Shown in pieces: positions 19,063 to 29,496 of a DNA stretch of 64,000 nt. Each line of letters opens with the position of its first letter. Within the stretch, counting starts at the first letter, position 1. Under the pieces are notes generated by a model that saw nothing but the letters and a program-made list of their open reading frames with translations, searched no databases and was not told where the DNA came from. Both the position numbers and the translations under genes were made by a program. Origin of the DNA: Chlorops oryzae (lineage: Eukaryota; Arthropoda; Insecta; Diptera; Chloropidae); assembly GCA_020466095.1 (NCBI GenBank), contig CM035808.1, positions 54,770,073-54,834,072 on the forward strand. Direction: 5' to 3'.

Positions 19063-20333
19063 AAGTAAGAAAGCTAAAGTCGGTCAAGCCCGACTTTGAA
19101 ATACCCAGCGTCCCGACATTATGAGCGCACTATGTTTTTCTTCTCTATTTGTGGGCGTGGCAGTGTGAGGGAAACATAAATTATTTCCCTACAACTTTCA
19201 TTTGCCTTGGTCAACCTATGTTGCGAATTTGAAGCTTCTACGCCTTTTACTTCGGAAGTTACGAAAAATCTTCATTTTTTGGCGTGGCAGTGGGCGGGCC
19301 ATATAAAATTTTTTCCTACACCTTTCATTCGCCTTGGTGAACCTATGTTGCGAATTTGAAGCTTCGACGCCTTTTACTTCGGAAGTTACGAAAAATCTTT
19401 ATTTGTGGGCGTGGCAGTGGGAGGGCAACATACATTTTTTCCCTACACCTTTCATTCGCTTTGGTCAACCTATGTTGCGAATTTGAAGCTTCTACGCCTT
19501 TTACTTCAGAAATTACAAAAAATCTTTATTTGTGGGCGTGGCAGTGGGCGGGCCGCATAAAATTTTTTCCTACACCTTTAATTCGCCTTGGTGAACCTAT
19601 GTTGCGAATTTGAAGCTTCTACGCCTTTTACTTCGGAAGTTACGAAAAATCTTCATTTGTGGGGGTGGCAGTGGGCGGGCCATAAAAAAAATTTTCCTAT
19701 ACCTTTCATTCGCCTTGGTGAACCTATGTTGCGAATTTGAAGCTTCGACGCCTTTTACTTCGGAAGTTATGAAAATTCTCTATTTGTGGGCGTGGCAGTG
19801 GGCGGGCTATACAAATTTTTGTTCCTGCACCTTTCATTTGCCTTGGTCAACCTATGCTGCGAATTTGAAGCTTCTACGTCTTTTACTTCACAAGTTACGA
19901 TAAGCCCTTATTTTTGGGCTTATTTGTGGGCGTGGCTCGAGGAGGGCGGCGTCAATTTTTTGCCAGGATATGTCCCTTTTCGTAGTTTACCAGCACACCA
20001 AATATCAATGGAATGTGTTGAGTGGTTCGCAAGTTACAAGCATTTTATTGAAAACACAATAAATTCATTTGTGGGCGTGGCAGTGGGCGGATGTCCCCCA
20101 TTTTTACTTAGGATCATACTCGGACCCCGATATACATGTGTGCCAAATTTCGACTTGATTGGTCCAGCCGTTTCGGAGGAGATCCGACCACGGACGGACG
20201 GACAGACGGACATGTCTAAATCGATTCAGTTTTTGATCCTGATCATTTCTGTATATATTTTTCTATATCTCCGGAGCTTAATTCTCCCAAGATTTGCACA
20301 AAACTAATATACCCCGCTTACGCTGGGTATAAA
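19063..20333 (+). mobile_element. H1 Helentron-like repeat, copy 3, most complete
   Basis: Starts ACAAGTAAGAAAGCTAAAG, then the hairpin AAAGTCGG-TCAAGC-CCGACTTT and ATACCCAGCG. Six tandem units with an exact 127-base period follow (anchor GTGGGCGTGG at 19151, 19278, 19405, 19532, 19659 and 19786). Then come a partial unit, the arm TTGGTCCAGCCGTTTCGGAG, a short GACA/GACG run, and the closing CGCTTACGCTGGGTATAAAA, which inverts the opening ATACCCAGCG. No protein is encoded; short open frames across the array are an effect of the repeat. Confidence 0.8.
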
Positions 20334-20509
20334 AAGGCAATAATTATAACATATTATTAAAACATACCAAAAACTAATCCAATATTCTTCATATTAGGCT
20401 CGTTTAAAAGGTAATTTTGTAAATTTTTCGAATATGCATACTGAATATGCTCGGTCTTGTTCCTACGGCATCTATATTTCAGATTGAAGTTCGTGAGCCA
20501 TTTTTCTTT
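20334..20509. other. Spacer DNA, nothing recognised
   Basis: AT-rich sequence between the H1 repeat and the 165-bp tandem array. No feature is supported. Confidence 0.4.
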
Positions 20510-20970
20510 AATTTAAGCCTAATTTTGTATGGTGACCCCCTAAAAATGGGAGATAGAGGGTAGGTATGTTAGAAGAAAATATTTGGGGTAAAAAAATAAT
20601 GAGGGTCGGTCATATATATCATCCCCCTAGGAGGGGTTTGACTGTAGTGACAGCCATTTTGTATGAAATTGTGATAAAATTAAGGTAATTTTGTATGGGT
20701 GACCCCCCTAAGGAGGGGAGATAGGGGGTCAATATGTTGGGATAAAATGTTAAGGAGACAGAGTTAATGGGGGTCGGTCAAACATCTGACTCCTCTAGGG
20801 GCACTCTGGGGCTAGTTAGGACAGTGGGGGGAAAATTCATAAAAAAGTTACTTTTGTATGGGAGCCCCCTTAAGGAGTGGAGATAGGGGGAAGGTTTGCT
20901 TGGAGAAATTGTTGGGAATAAAAAAATATTGGGAGTTGGTCTTACATTGGACCCCTCTAGGAGCGACTCT
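20510..20970. repeat. Tandem array of about 165-bp units, three copies
   Basis: The phrase TTTTGTATGG followed by GACCCCC or GCCCCC, AAGGAGGGGAGATAGGGGG, GGGTCGGTC and CCCTCTAGG recurs with starts at 20526, 20692 and 20855, periods of 166 and 163. Units differ by about 15-25 percent. It is G-rich compared with its surroundings and non-coding. Confidence 0.7.
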
Positions 20971-20974
20971 GCTT

Positions 20975-21765
20975 ACAGTAACTTCAAAATTTTGGAAAAA
21001 AATCAAAAATTAAATTTTTCAAATGACTTGGTGCGTGACATTTTTTTACCAAATAACCTTAAAATTAGTATTTTATGAAGTCTTTAATAAAAGATCATCG
21101 TACTATGATACAGGAAAAGAGTTTCAAAAAAAGTCATCACCCTAATGTACACATAAGGGTGGGTCGATTTATTTGTTGAAAAAATGTATTGCAAAAACGC
21201 AGTGGCGGTTCTAGGATTTGACTTTGCGTGGAGATATAATTCTAATATACATTTTTCAATACAAGTTGTTGTTGGAAGTCTAACTAAATCTATTGATTTA
21301 TTTCAGGCCATTCACACGAGTTAATTGTTGACCGTTCCCGTCGACCGTCGCGAAGATGCTGTTCGATAAGGGACTTTTTTTCACAGTTCAGCTAGGCATA
21401 GATACATATATTGTATATGCAAATTTTTAATTTAATGTAGATAGTTTGCAGTTAATGCAATCAACGTACCTCCGATTCGCACGCTTTACAATATATGCGG
21501 CCTTCAACAACAACCAAAAACTTGTTATTTATGGCACGAAGCCACTTTTGAAATAGTTTCCCCTCTTTAGGCATTTTGAAAAAATTAATTCGATTTAGTA
21601 TGCTTTTTAAAATGTTGAATTGTCAAATTAACAAAAAAAAAGCCTACTTCAGTGAATAAAATATTCAAAAAGCACAGTTAAATGCAAAAAAATTCAAAAA
21701 AATTCAAAATATTCAATAAATTCAAATAATTCAAAAAAATTCAAAATATTCAAAATCCGAGCTCT
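20975..21765. other. Unrecognised AT-rich DNA
   Basis: It holds the inverted copy (about 21025-21165) of the repeat at 18655-18815 and ends in a low-complexity stretch of TTCAAAAAA and ATTCAAAAT words (21660-21760). No gene is supported. Confidence 0.45.
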
Positions 21766-21769
21766 AGTT

Positions 21770-22108
21770 ATGTATTTTATTCATGGAACGGACATTATTT
21801 CGCATGCTTTGCTACCAATTGGTGAGCTTTTCGAAGAGGCGCAAGAAGCAAGAAACAAAGATTTCAAAAATTATAGAGAACATTTCTCCCGTAGGGAGAA
21901 AGGCAATCGCGACATACTGAATATGTTTCTGTTAACATCAGATCCTTTAATATCAGGAAGCAGAAACTTGCCCAAACATAAAATTGAACATCTACCAAAA
22001 GAAACTTTGGATTTGTTAATCATTACCGAAGAACCTTGCAGTGGAGATGAAAATGAAGATTCTGATGAAACAGCTGAAAGCTTCTATTGTTTTGAAAGTG
22101 ATGAATAA
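21770..22108 (+). CDS. C-terminal part of an unidentified, probably transposon-encoded protein
   Basis: An open frame of 112 residues with plausible protein composition: FIHGTDIISHALLPIGELFE, EEAQEARNKDFKNYREHFSR, DILNMFLLTSDPLISGSR, then an acidic tail ending FESDE and a stop followed by AATAAAATAAA. The LPIGELxEEAQEARNKDFxxYR phrase is one I associate with repeated proteins in insect genomes linked to mobile elements, but I cannot name the family. The block before 21770 is low complexity, so the N-terminal part is missing. Treat it as a fragment. Confidence 0.4.
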   Translation: MYFIHGTDIISHALLPIGELFEEAQEARNKDFKNYREHFSRREKGNRDILNMFLLTSDPLISGSRNLPKHKIEHLPKETLDLLIITEEPCSGDENEDSDETAESFYCFESDE

Positions 22109-22109
22109 A

Positions 22110-22960
22110 ATAAAAAAATTAATATAAAACAAATTCATATTTATAAAATCTTTTCGTTAAGGATCGGTGGGTCATTAAAATAAAAATATAATAATTTTGT
22201 AATATTCATCTAAAATAGAATGCATTACCTACAAGGGGGCGTGGCAGTGGGCGGATTTTCTCCAAATTTTCTGTTCTTATTTTCGTAGTCAAATGAAATA
22301 TATGTGCTAAATTTCGTTGATTTTATTAGAAAATGGGGAATTTGTGAACAAAAATGTTTTTCACTTATATGGGAGGTGGGCGTTGCAGGGGGCGAATTTG
22401 ATTGATATTTGGCCTGAATCATTAAATTACCTTAAACAACACCTATACCAAATTTCAGGTCTCTAGCTCACTCCGTTGAATTATGCGCCGAAATCGAGGC
22501 CAAATACCCCACTGTGCGTCGTACAGTGTCCAATTTTGCTTTGCTAGCGTCACTTAATTCTGTATCTTTGGTAAAAACGGATTTAGAGAAACGAAATTTG
22601 GACCAGGTATTGCTAAGGTAGTGGGCTTTATGTAGGTCCAAAAACTTTAATGCTGCGCAGTACACAGGGTTTTTACAGAACGTAAAAGTGTCCCAAATTT
22701 AATATTTTTTGATATTTTTCGAAAAAATTTCAAGTTTTTGATAACTCTGAATACTGTTAATTTCCAAAAATGTATATTAGGTAATACGACAAATTTTTAA
22801 GGTAATTTGGGTTGTTCAATTACACATAAGGTGGGGTAAAGGGGAAGATCTTTATATTTACAACTTTTTGGACTTAAAGAACCATTTTTGCATACAAATT
22901 AATTGTTTATTTCTTTTATTTAATTTTTTTAGTAATCCTTGTAAAATTTCCTTCAGCTTA
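22110..22960. other. Non-coding DNA with dispersed repeats
   Basis: GGGGGCGTGGCAGTGGGCGG at 22235 is like H1 tandem units but the rest differs. Bases 22524-22760 repeat 13974-14260. No gene seen. Confidence 0.45.
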
Positions 22961-22969
22961 ATACAGGGG

Positions 22970-23766
22970 AGGCAAGTGCCATAGAATATTGTGTAAGGAT
23001 GTGTAGGATGATGACCATAGTTATAGCGATGTCGCAATTTTTTTTTCAGTGAAAGCTTAAGTCTACATAGTAGTAGTATACACACACCAAATTTCAATAA
23101 GCTGGGATGTATAGTAAAAATATATCCACGAAAAACGATAAAAATCGTGATTTTTGAAACTTCTGAATCACTTCCCACGACCCAAGAAAAATTTGTATGC
23201 AGTTTTTCGGACATTTACCTGGTTCAAGTCCATGCCAAATTTCAATATGATATCTCTCATGGCTTAGGAGTAAATTACGAAAAACTAAAGTGTGACCGAC
23301 AGACAGACAGACATACAGACAGACAGAACGACACACAAACAGACAGACAGGCAGACATAGGGAAAGACGGATAGACAGACAGACATGGCTAGATCGACTC
23401 CTCTTGTCACCCTGATCAAGAATATATCTCACACTAATCACTAAATCGGCACAACTAAAAATTTTGCATTTCTCGGGCAAAAAGCCTATAACTCTCGACG
23501 CCCGTAAAATCAATTTCTTTTCTAAATTTATATTATTCTTCATTAACTGCAGAATCAATTAATATCAATGTTAATTTTCCAAGTGTTCCTTTTCCTACAG
23601 TAAAAAGTTGACGAACATGAAAAAATTGAGTGAAAAAATTTTGACTTGTGCCGGTTTAGTGATTAGTGTGCGATTTATATATGTCTATATCTATCGCGAC
23701 TCCTTTGGTAGGTTACACACTCCATGCCAAACTTAATATACCCTTTCCTTCGGAAAAGGTATAAAA
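22970..23766 (+). mobile_element. Helentron-like repeat, family H3, copy 1 (5' truncated)
   Basis: It matches 59850-60212 plus 61860-61953: GTGTAGGATGATGACCATAG, TTTTTCAGTGAAAGCTTAAG, a degenerate GACA microsatellite (23296-23385), ATGGCTAGATCGACTCCTCT, GTCACCCTGATCAAGAAT, and the closing ACCCTTTCCTTCGGAAAAGG TAT. The opening ACAAGTAA hairpin end is lost. A TA-flanked MITE is inserted after GATCAAGAATA. Confidence 0.7.
23425..23675. mobile_element. TA-flanked MITE inside the H3 repeat
   Basis: Left end TATCTCACACTAATCACTAA and the inverse of the right end (AATCGCACACTAATCACTAA) form inverted repeats of about 30 bp, continuing as T/C-CGGCACAA. TA flanks both ends (23423-23424 and 23676-23677), as for Tc1/mariner-mobilised MITEs. 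251 bp, non-coding. Confidence 0.8.
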
Positions 23767-23769
23767 ATC

Positions 23770-24455
23770 GTAAAGTAAAGGGATTTTACTCTGTTGATTA
23801 TAATAGGACGCATATGAAAACATTTTTCAGTTTACAGATACAAAAGAATGAGCTGATAGTTTTTGTTTTAATTTTACCATCTTGCTGCAAAGAACACAAA
23901 TTGTTCAAATATGAAATATACAAACCAGAAAAGTTGCGTTTAAATTTTTATAGACCGAAAAACATTCAACTTAAAATCCATGGTAACTTATGCATTATTA
24001 ATATTAATCATTATATTTTGAAGTTAAAAGTTATAAAAACAAAGAGAGTAGTTTTATTTAAGCAAATCCAAAGCCTTCCGAGCACTCGTGTATTGCTTTC
24101 AGCAAACAACTGCGCAATTTCTCATATGATTTGTACATAGGCAAGTCCAACTGATTAAAGCTGAAAGGAATATATTAAACATATGATTGCAAACTTTTAG
24201 TTATCAGGAAAACAAACCAGGTGTGCGCGCATGGTAGTCGATCTGTCGATCGGTCATCACGATGAATTTGAAACTTCTGAATACCATTCATTCCTTCTAA
24301 GGAACCGAAACCCTGCAGTGGTACCTTTGATGTACCAGTTACAAATTGCAGAAACTTTGCGCGATCAGCTTGGTCGAAACTCCGCAGTGCCCTCCAAAAC
24401 CATTGAATCTAAAAAGAAAAGACGGCAATTAATTTTTTTTGTGGGGCAATTATGA
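23770..24455. other. Unrecognised DNA
   Basis: Open frames of 138 codons (23724-24140) and 74 codons (24231-24455) exist on the plus strand, but neither resembles a known protein and their composition follows the AT-rich background. No feature supported. Confidence 0.4.
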
Positions 24456-24457
24456 AT

Positions 24458-24937
24458 TAGAGTTGCAACGGATATCCGGCCCGTTTCCAGTATCCGGCCG
24501 GATACCAGACACCATCTTTATCCGGCCGCCGGATACCTCACATTTAACATTTGCTTTATTGTATTTGTGTTTTATGCAAAGCAATCTTGCAATAAATTGA
24601 AACGGCGAAATTTAACAAATCAATGATTTCAATAACTTGCAAAACTCTTTCGAAGGGCCGTTAAATTAATATTGAACAATTTTCGACCTCAAAATTTACG
24701 AAGACTTTTTGCGAAGCTGCATGAGGAAGACTAGAATAATTTGAAGAAAAAACACACCGCCAAGCATCGCATTTGGCTTTAAAAGTATTCTGTATCAAAA
24801 AATAGCGTTAGAAATTTTTTTGTACCAAACGGCAAAGCTAATGATCATTGCAACGCCGTCAAACATGGCTTTAAACAGACAAATTTATAACAAACAAAAT
24901 TAACTAGCGGCCGGATTCACTATCCGTTGTAAAACTA
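24458..24937. mobile_element. hAT-like MITE built on CCGGAT palindromes
   Basis: The left end TAGAGTTGCAACGGATATCC and the inverse of the right end TAGTTTTACAACGGATAGTG form imperfect inverted repeats. Next to the left end lie repeated words ATCCGGCCGGATA. It is similar in design to the ATTCGGCC-rich MITE at 7962. I could not find a clear 8-bp target duplication. Confidence 0.6.
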
Positions 24938-25124
24938 CTAAAATTGATATCTTGTTTTAATATTTCGAAATTCATTTTTACGAAGCAAGGTTTAGCCGCA
25001 CTTTATCTTATGCATTGCACTATGGGACCAAATCGCAAAGTCGGGGCAAAATTTATTTAAAGTTGATCTTTCTTTGCCAGAATTAATACAATAACTACCA
25101 CAGACAACACAAACACATAAAAAA

Positions 25125-25810
25125 AGTAAGAGTGTTATAGTCAGGCAAACAAAAAAATACCCGACACATACTACGTTTATACGTTAAACCTTATTCAAGA
25201 ATAAGAATATCGCGAATAGTGAAGTCACCGTTTATACGGCAACCGACAATAGTTAGTTCTATGCTACCTAACTGCCAAAACGAAATGAAATGATAGCACA
25301 CATGAAAACCATATGATTTCATAGAATCTTTTATACTTTAACCAATTAATTTTTCAAGAGTGAACAAATGTCAGACTCTGATTAAAGTGTTATCCTCTCA
25401 GTGCATCCATCTTGTTCGATTTTTGAGCTCAAACTAAACAAAGGCACTGCCTGATCGCCAAAACGAGAGAAATCAGCAAAAAATTTGTCATCACCTCACG
25501 TTTTCATCGCGAATAGTCTCACTATTCACGAATAACTTTCGTGAATAAGAACGTTTATACGGTAAAATTCGCTATTCGCGATACTTTATTCGTGAAAAAA
25601 GGCGTACCGATAAACGTAGTAACAGACACACATGTTTAAATAAATCTTAAGACACTCCGAAAAGACAGGAACATTAAAAATAATGTTATAGAGATTTTTA
25701 AGGCCGTAAGGAGTCCCCATAAACAGACTTTTGCTGTGTTTCTTTATGAAAACCGCCATATTTTCATGCCCAATTTTCAAAACTATTTTAAATTTTAATC
25801 GGAGTCTCAA
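25125..25810 (+). mobile_element. Helentron-like repeat, family H2, fragment, interrupted
   Basis: AAGTAAGAGTGTTATAGTCAGGC and ATACCCGACACA match the start of the H2 repeats at 54559 and 57084. After a MITE insertion it resumes CAGACACACATGTTTAAATA and continues through a block like ACCATTAAGGCCATTAGGGG CCCC. The microsatellite and closing end are missing. Confidence 0.65.
25171..25619. mobile_element. TA-flanked MITE with CTACGTTTAT ends
   Basis: CTACGTTTAT opens the element and ATAAACGTAG closes it. Subterminal TATCGCGAATAG words occur in both arms, and TA flanks both sides (25169-25170, 25620-25621). Comparison with uninterrupted H2 copies (CGACACAGACACACATG) shows it is an insertion. 449 bp, no protein. 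Confidence 0.75.
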
Positions 25811-26555
25811 ATATATGGGCTAATCCAGCAAAAGGTAAGCCAAGAGCCAAAAAATTAAATTGGGTTTTGTTGGCAACCCGCAAGTTACCAACGACAGAGT
25901 ACTCAGTCGGCCCCTCGAGTACCTATCAAAAGGTACAACTCTATTAGCTAAGAGTTTCCCTTTTCTTTTCGATTCCATTTCCGCCGCCAGAAGCACGCTT
26001 TATATATTTAGCCAAATAAATCTAAAAATTCTTATGGGAAAATTGTAAACCAAGTAAGAAAATAATCAACCTTATTTATATTGAGTTATAAATACGTATA
26101 CTAATTTGTTAATATAGTTTCAAAGCCACATATTGTTCACGCATCAGACACATTGTTCACGTATTGTTTTCGAGTCGTTACGGACATTCTTCAAACAAAA
26201 GGAAACAATAAAAAAGGGCGTGAAGCTATAAAAATTTGCGTTAATTTCTGTTGAAAGTCATCTGTCTTCAACATTTCTTTAAAATTGTTTTTCTGGGCTT
26301 TACTCAAAATTGGCAAATCTTCGAAATTGCATCGAACGGACTCTGATGCTGTCTGGAAACTATGTCTTCAGTGGTGTTGTTGAACTTTGCTAAAAGTGCA
26401 AAGCAAATAACTGGCTACAAGGTGCCAGACTTCAGTTGTCATTGAAGCTGTTAAGCCAACGAGCGGCGGCTGAAAAGTTACTGCCTGACAGGGTTACATA
26501 GACAGCGACGACGAGTCTGGCTAAGAGCGAAGTACCGGCTACGTTTCGCAAATGT
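25811..26555. other. Probable 5' end region of the BEL/Pao relic
   Basis: No gene is seen. TTTATATATTTAG and AATAAATCT near 26000 could be LTR signals, but I could not define LTR ends or a primer-binding site. Confidence 0.35.
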
Positions 26556-26559
26556 ATCC

Positions 26560-27688
26560 TACGAACGAGACTTCTTCGCCAAACGACGAGGGACTGCGGA
26601 GTATGTGGCGAAACCAGGGACATTGAAATGGTGCAATGCGATAGTTGCAACCGATGGCATCACTACGAATGTGTGGGCGTGACGGATGATTTAGCTGAGA
26701 GGGAGTGGAACTGCGCGCACTGTAAGAAGCGTAAAAAGCAACCGCGAGCAGGAAAGGAACAGAGAGAGAACGTCGTAGCAGTTGAAGGCTCAACCGATGT
26801 TGTTGCCAAGTTGCGGCTCATCCAGATACGCATCAGGTAGGTCGAGTAAATGAATCAAATGATAATCGCACCAGTATTGATCTCGAAAATGAGCTTAAGT
26901 TTTTAGAAGAAGAAAAACGTGTCGAACTGAGTTTTATGCAAAAGAAATTTGAGCTATTAACTGGCTTTAACAAACTGAACGTTAGTGTTAATAATCAAGG
27001 CACTACTATGTGTGCAGCTGGTCGAGCAAATGCTGAAAATGTATGCGCTTCTAGACTTTTTGGGCTTCCTTCGTCAAATGCGGGAGTCGCCAACGCTAGT
27101 GGTGAAATAGAACCAAATGTTAGTTTGCGAACGGTGCAATTGACGGCTCGGCATGCAGTTCCCAAGGAACTCCCTGTATTCACGGGAAAACCTGAGGAGT
27201 GGCCTGTCTTCATCAGAAGTTACGAGAATTCCACGCGATTATGTGGATACTCTCATGACGAGAATTTGTTACGCCTTCCGTATGCTCTGAAAGGTCAGGC
27301 TCGCGAAGCTGTAGGTAGTCAGTTGCTAATCCCGGCTTTAGTACCAGATGTTATATCCATATTAACGATGCTATTCGGTAAACCCGAACGTATAATAAAT
27401 AGTCTGCTAGTAAAATTGCGTGCGTCCAACAATGTAAGCTCAAATAATTTAGATACTTTGATAACCTTCTCTTTAGAAGTCAAAAACTTAGTGGCAACCA
27501 TGGTGGCTTCTAATCTTACAGCGCATTTGGAAAATCCTTTACTTTTAACTGAGCTTTTAGACAAGCTACCAGCACAAAAGCATTTAGAGTGGGCTTTGCA
27601 TTCGACCAATAAAAATGTGAACCTAACTTATTTCAACAATTGGCTTTTCGAGTTGGCTAGTACTGCCAGCTCTTTTGTGACATACTGA
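26560..27688 (+). pseudogene. BEL/Pao Gag region: PHD finger plus DUF1759
   Basis: A PHD-type zinc finger is readable from about 26590 (CGVCGETRDIEMVQCDSCNR, then WHHYECVGVTDDLAEREWNC, then AHC), a domain often found at the N-terminus of insect Pao/BEL polyproteins. A break follows. From 26936 to 27688 an open frame of 250 codons carries the Gag-like DUF1759 domain (KELPVFTGKPEEWPVFIRSY, LRLPYALKGQAREAV, LLTELLDKLPAQKHLEWA). It is the capsid part of a retrotransposon and lies just upstream of zinc knuckle, protease and RT remnants in the same orientation. Frame breaks make it a relic. Confidence 0.85.
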
Positions 27689-27779
27689 TTATTGAATAAA
27701 GATGAAAAAAAAAACCGCAAAGAGTTGGATTTCACGAACAATCTAACAATGAGTCTGAAGCTTAAGTCGAGCTAACCGC

Positions 27780-28359
27780 AAATAAAGATAAATGCCTATT
27801 ATGTTCAAAAGATCATCTAATTGTCTTGTGTACGCAAACTAAAAATCTGCCCTACAAAAACAAATGGGAATTAATTAGAAAATAACGCATTTGCCGTACT
27901 TGTCTACAGGCTCATGAATTTTCCAAATTCAAACAACGTAAAGAATGTGGCATAGAGAGCTGCACTGCTAAGCATCATCCGTTGTTGCATAAAATTTTGT
28001 CTAAAAGGGCTCCAGAAGAAGTAACACAAATCAATAAGAATGAACAGCAGGTCGCAATACATATGGCTAAAACTTCGAAGGTTCTCTTTAAGGTTGCTCC
28101 CATAACCCTTTATAACAAAAACCATGGTGTAAATTTATTTGCATTGTTAGATGGCGGCTGTGGCCCAACAATGGTCGAAAAGACTGTTATCGAACAATTA
28201 GGTTTAAAAGGAAAGCCAACTGAGTTTTGCGTGCGCTGGACTGATGGGTCAATTCGCTCGAAACGTAACTCTGAGTTGCTCGATTTAAAAGCTTCCGGTC
28301 GCGGCAAACCCGATAAAAAAAAATTAGGTTGCGTGATGTATTCGCGGTTGAAAGGCTAG
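27780..28359 (+). pseudogene. BEL/Pao zinc knuckles and DUF1758 protease
   Basis: Bases 27790-27990 encode KCLLCSKDHLIVLC, then an in-frame stop, then ICRTCLQAHEF, GIESCTAKHHPLLHKIL, the Cys/His pattern that links Gag to protease in Pao elements. From 27982 an open frame continues into a retroviral-type aspartic protease (VNLFALLDGGCGPTMVEK, VIEQLGLKGKPTEF). The active site reads D-G-G where D-S-G or D-T-G is usual, so it is probably inactive. Confidence 0.8.
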
Positions 28360-28554
28360 AGTTACCCGTTCAAACTATGATTGTTGAAGAACTCGCGGAT
28401 AAAATTGATCATTTGAAAGGACTGCTGTGCAGTCGTACCACAGGGTGATTCCGACTATGATCATTGGGTTGAACAACAAGCACGCTATGATGCCTATGAG
28501 ATTTACAGAGGAAAATTTAATGAGCCTGCTGCAACAAAAACGAGAATAGGTTGG

Positions 28555-29496
28555 ATGATCTTCGGGGCTTTGGAAGAGCATTATTCAGACCCTGTTGATA
28601 GTATTTCGCAGTTGCACGTGTGTGTTATGAACGAAAATATGAAAATCGAAAAACCCTTCATGCAAGATTGCGGAAATGAGTTAGTTTTATCCGCGATAGA
28701 TAAATTTGAGAAAATTAGTAGAAAGGACTGGAAATGTTTTTACCGCAATACTGTTTTGGCGCACTGAAGAAATCGCTTTACCCGATAACCGATCTATGGC
28801 TTTAAAAAGACTATTCCTTTTTCAAAAGAAGCTTGCTAAAAATCCTGAACTAAAGGTTCGTGTAAATACGCTCATAAGAGAATTGCAGCAGAAAGGATAT
28901 ATACGCGTGCTTGACAGTTCTGAGATAGAGCACGACTCCCAACGGAAGTGCACTTGCCTATTTTTTCCAAGTTTAATCCCAATAAACCAAACAAAACTAG
29001 AATTGTCTGGGATGCAGCTGCGTAGTATAAAGGGGTTTCCTTAAATAACTGCTTAGAATCAGGTCCCGATTTGTTTTGTTCTCTGGTGGTGGTACTTAGA
29101 AATTTCCGAATTGGTAAGATAGGTATATGTGAGGATATTCGTGAAATGTTTCACCGGGTAAGGATCCACGAAGATGATCAGCACTCGCAGCGTTTTTTGT
29201 GGCGCAATTGTCAAGTTGAGATCCCTCCTCGAACATACCTTCTTCAAGTCTGCAGCTTCAGATCTACTTGCTCCCCTTATATTGCTCAATGCGCAAAAAA
29301 CAAAAATGCAAGGGAGCACGCAGAACGGTATCCAAGAGCAGCGAAATCGATACTAGAACGTCATTACATGGACGACATGTTGAATAGTGTTGACACACTG
29401 GCCGAGCCCGTAGAACTTATTCGAGATGTGACGCTTGTGCATAAAGCGGGCAATTTTGAGATAAGAAATTGGTTATCAAATGCGTCATTAATTTAA
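28555..29496 (+). pseudogene. BEL/Pao reverse transcriptase fragment
   Basis: Two overlapping frames encode the linker (ERTGNVFTAILFWRTEEIAL, SMALKRLFLFQKKLAKNPEL, IRELQQKGYIRVLDSSEIEH) and then the palm of the RT. The catalytic core is readable as SILERHYMDDMLNSVDT (Y-M-D-D). The region between is frameshifted and partly deleted. Homology ends at 29496, where the AT-only repeat begins, so RNase H, integrase and the 3' LTR are lost from this window. Confidence 0.8.

Noticed and set aside
19151..19912. Regularly spaced repeats that could suggest a CRISPR-like array
   Set aside because: Units are contiguous 127-bp tandem repeats without unique spacers, in eukaryotic transposon DNA.
19356..20307. 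Overlapping open frames across the 127-bp arrays, with repeated LYLWAWQWAG-type phrases
   Set aside because: The phrases are the translation of the 127-bp tandem repeat. 127 is not a multiple of three, so the frame changes with each unit; no start context or domain.
24231..24455. 74-codon frame with a basic end that might be a piggyBac or transposase tail
   Set aside because: No motif could be aligned and the neighbourhood has no matching ends.
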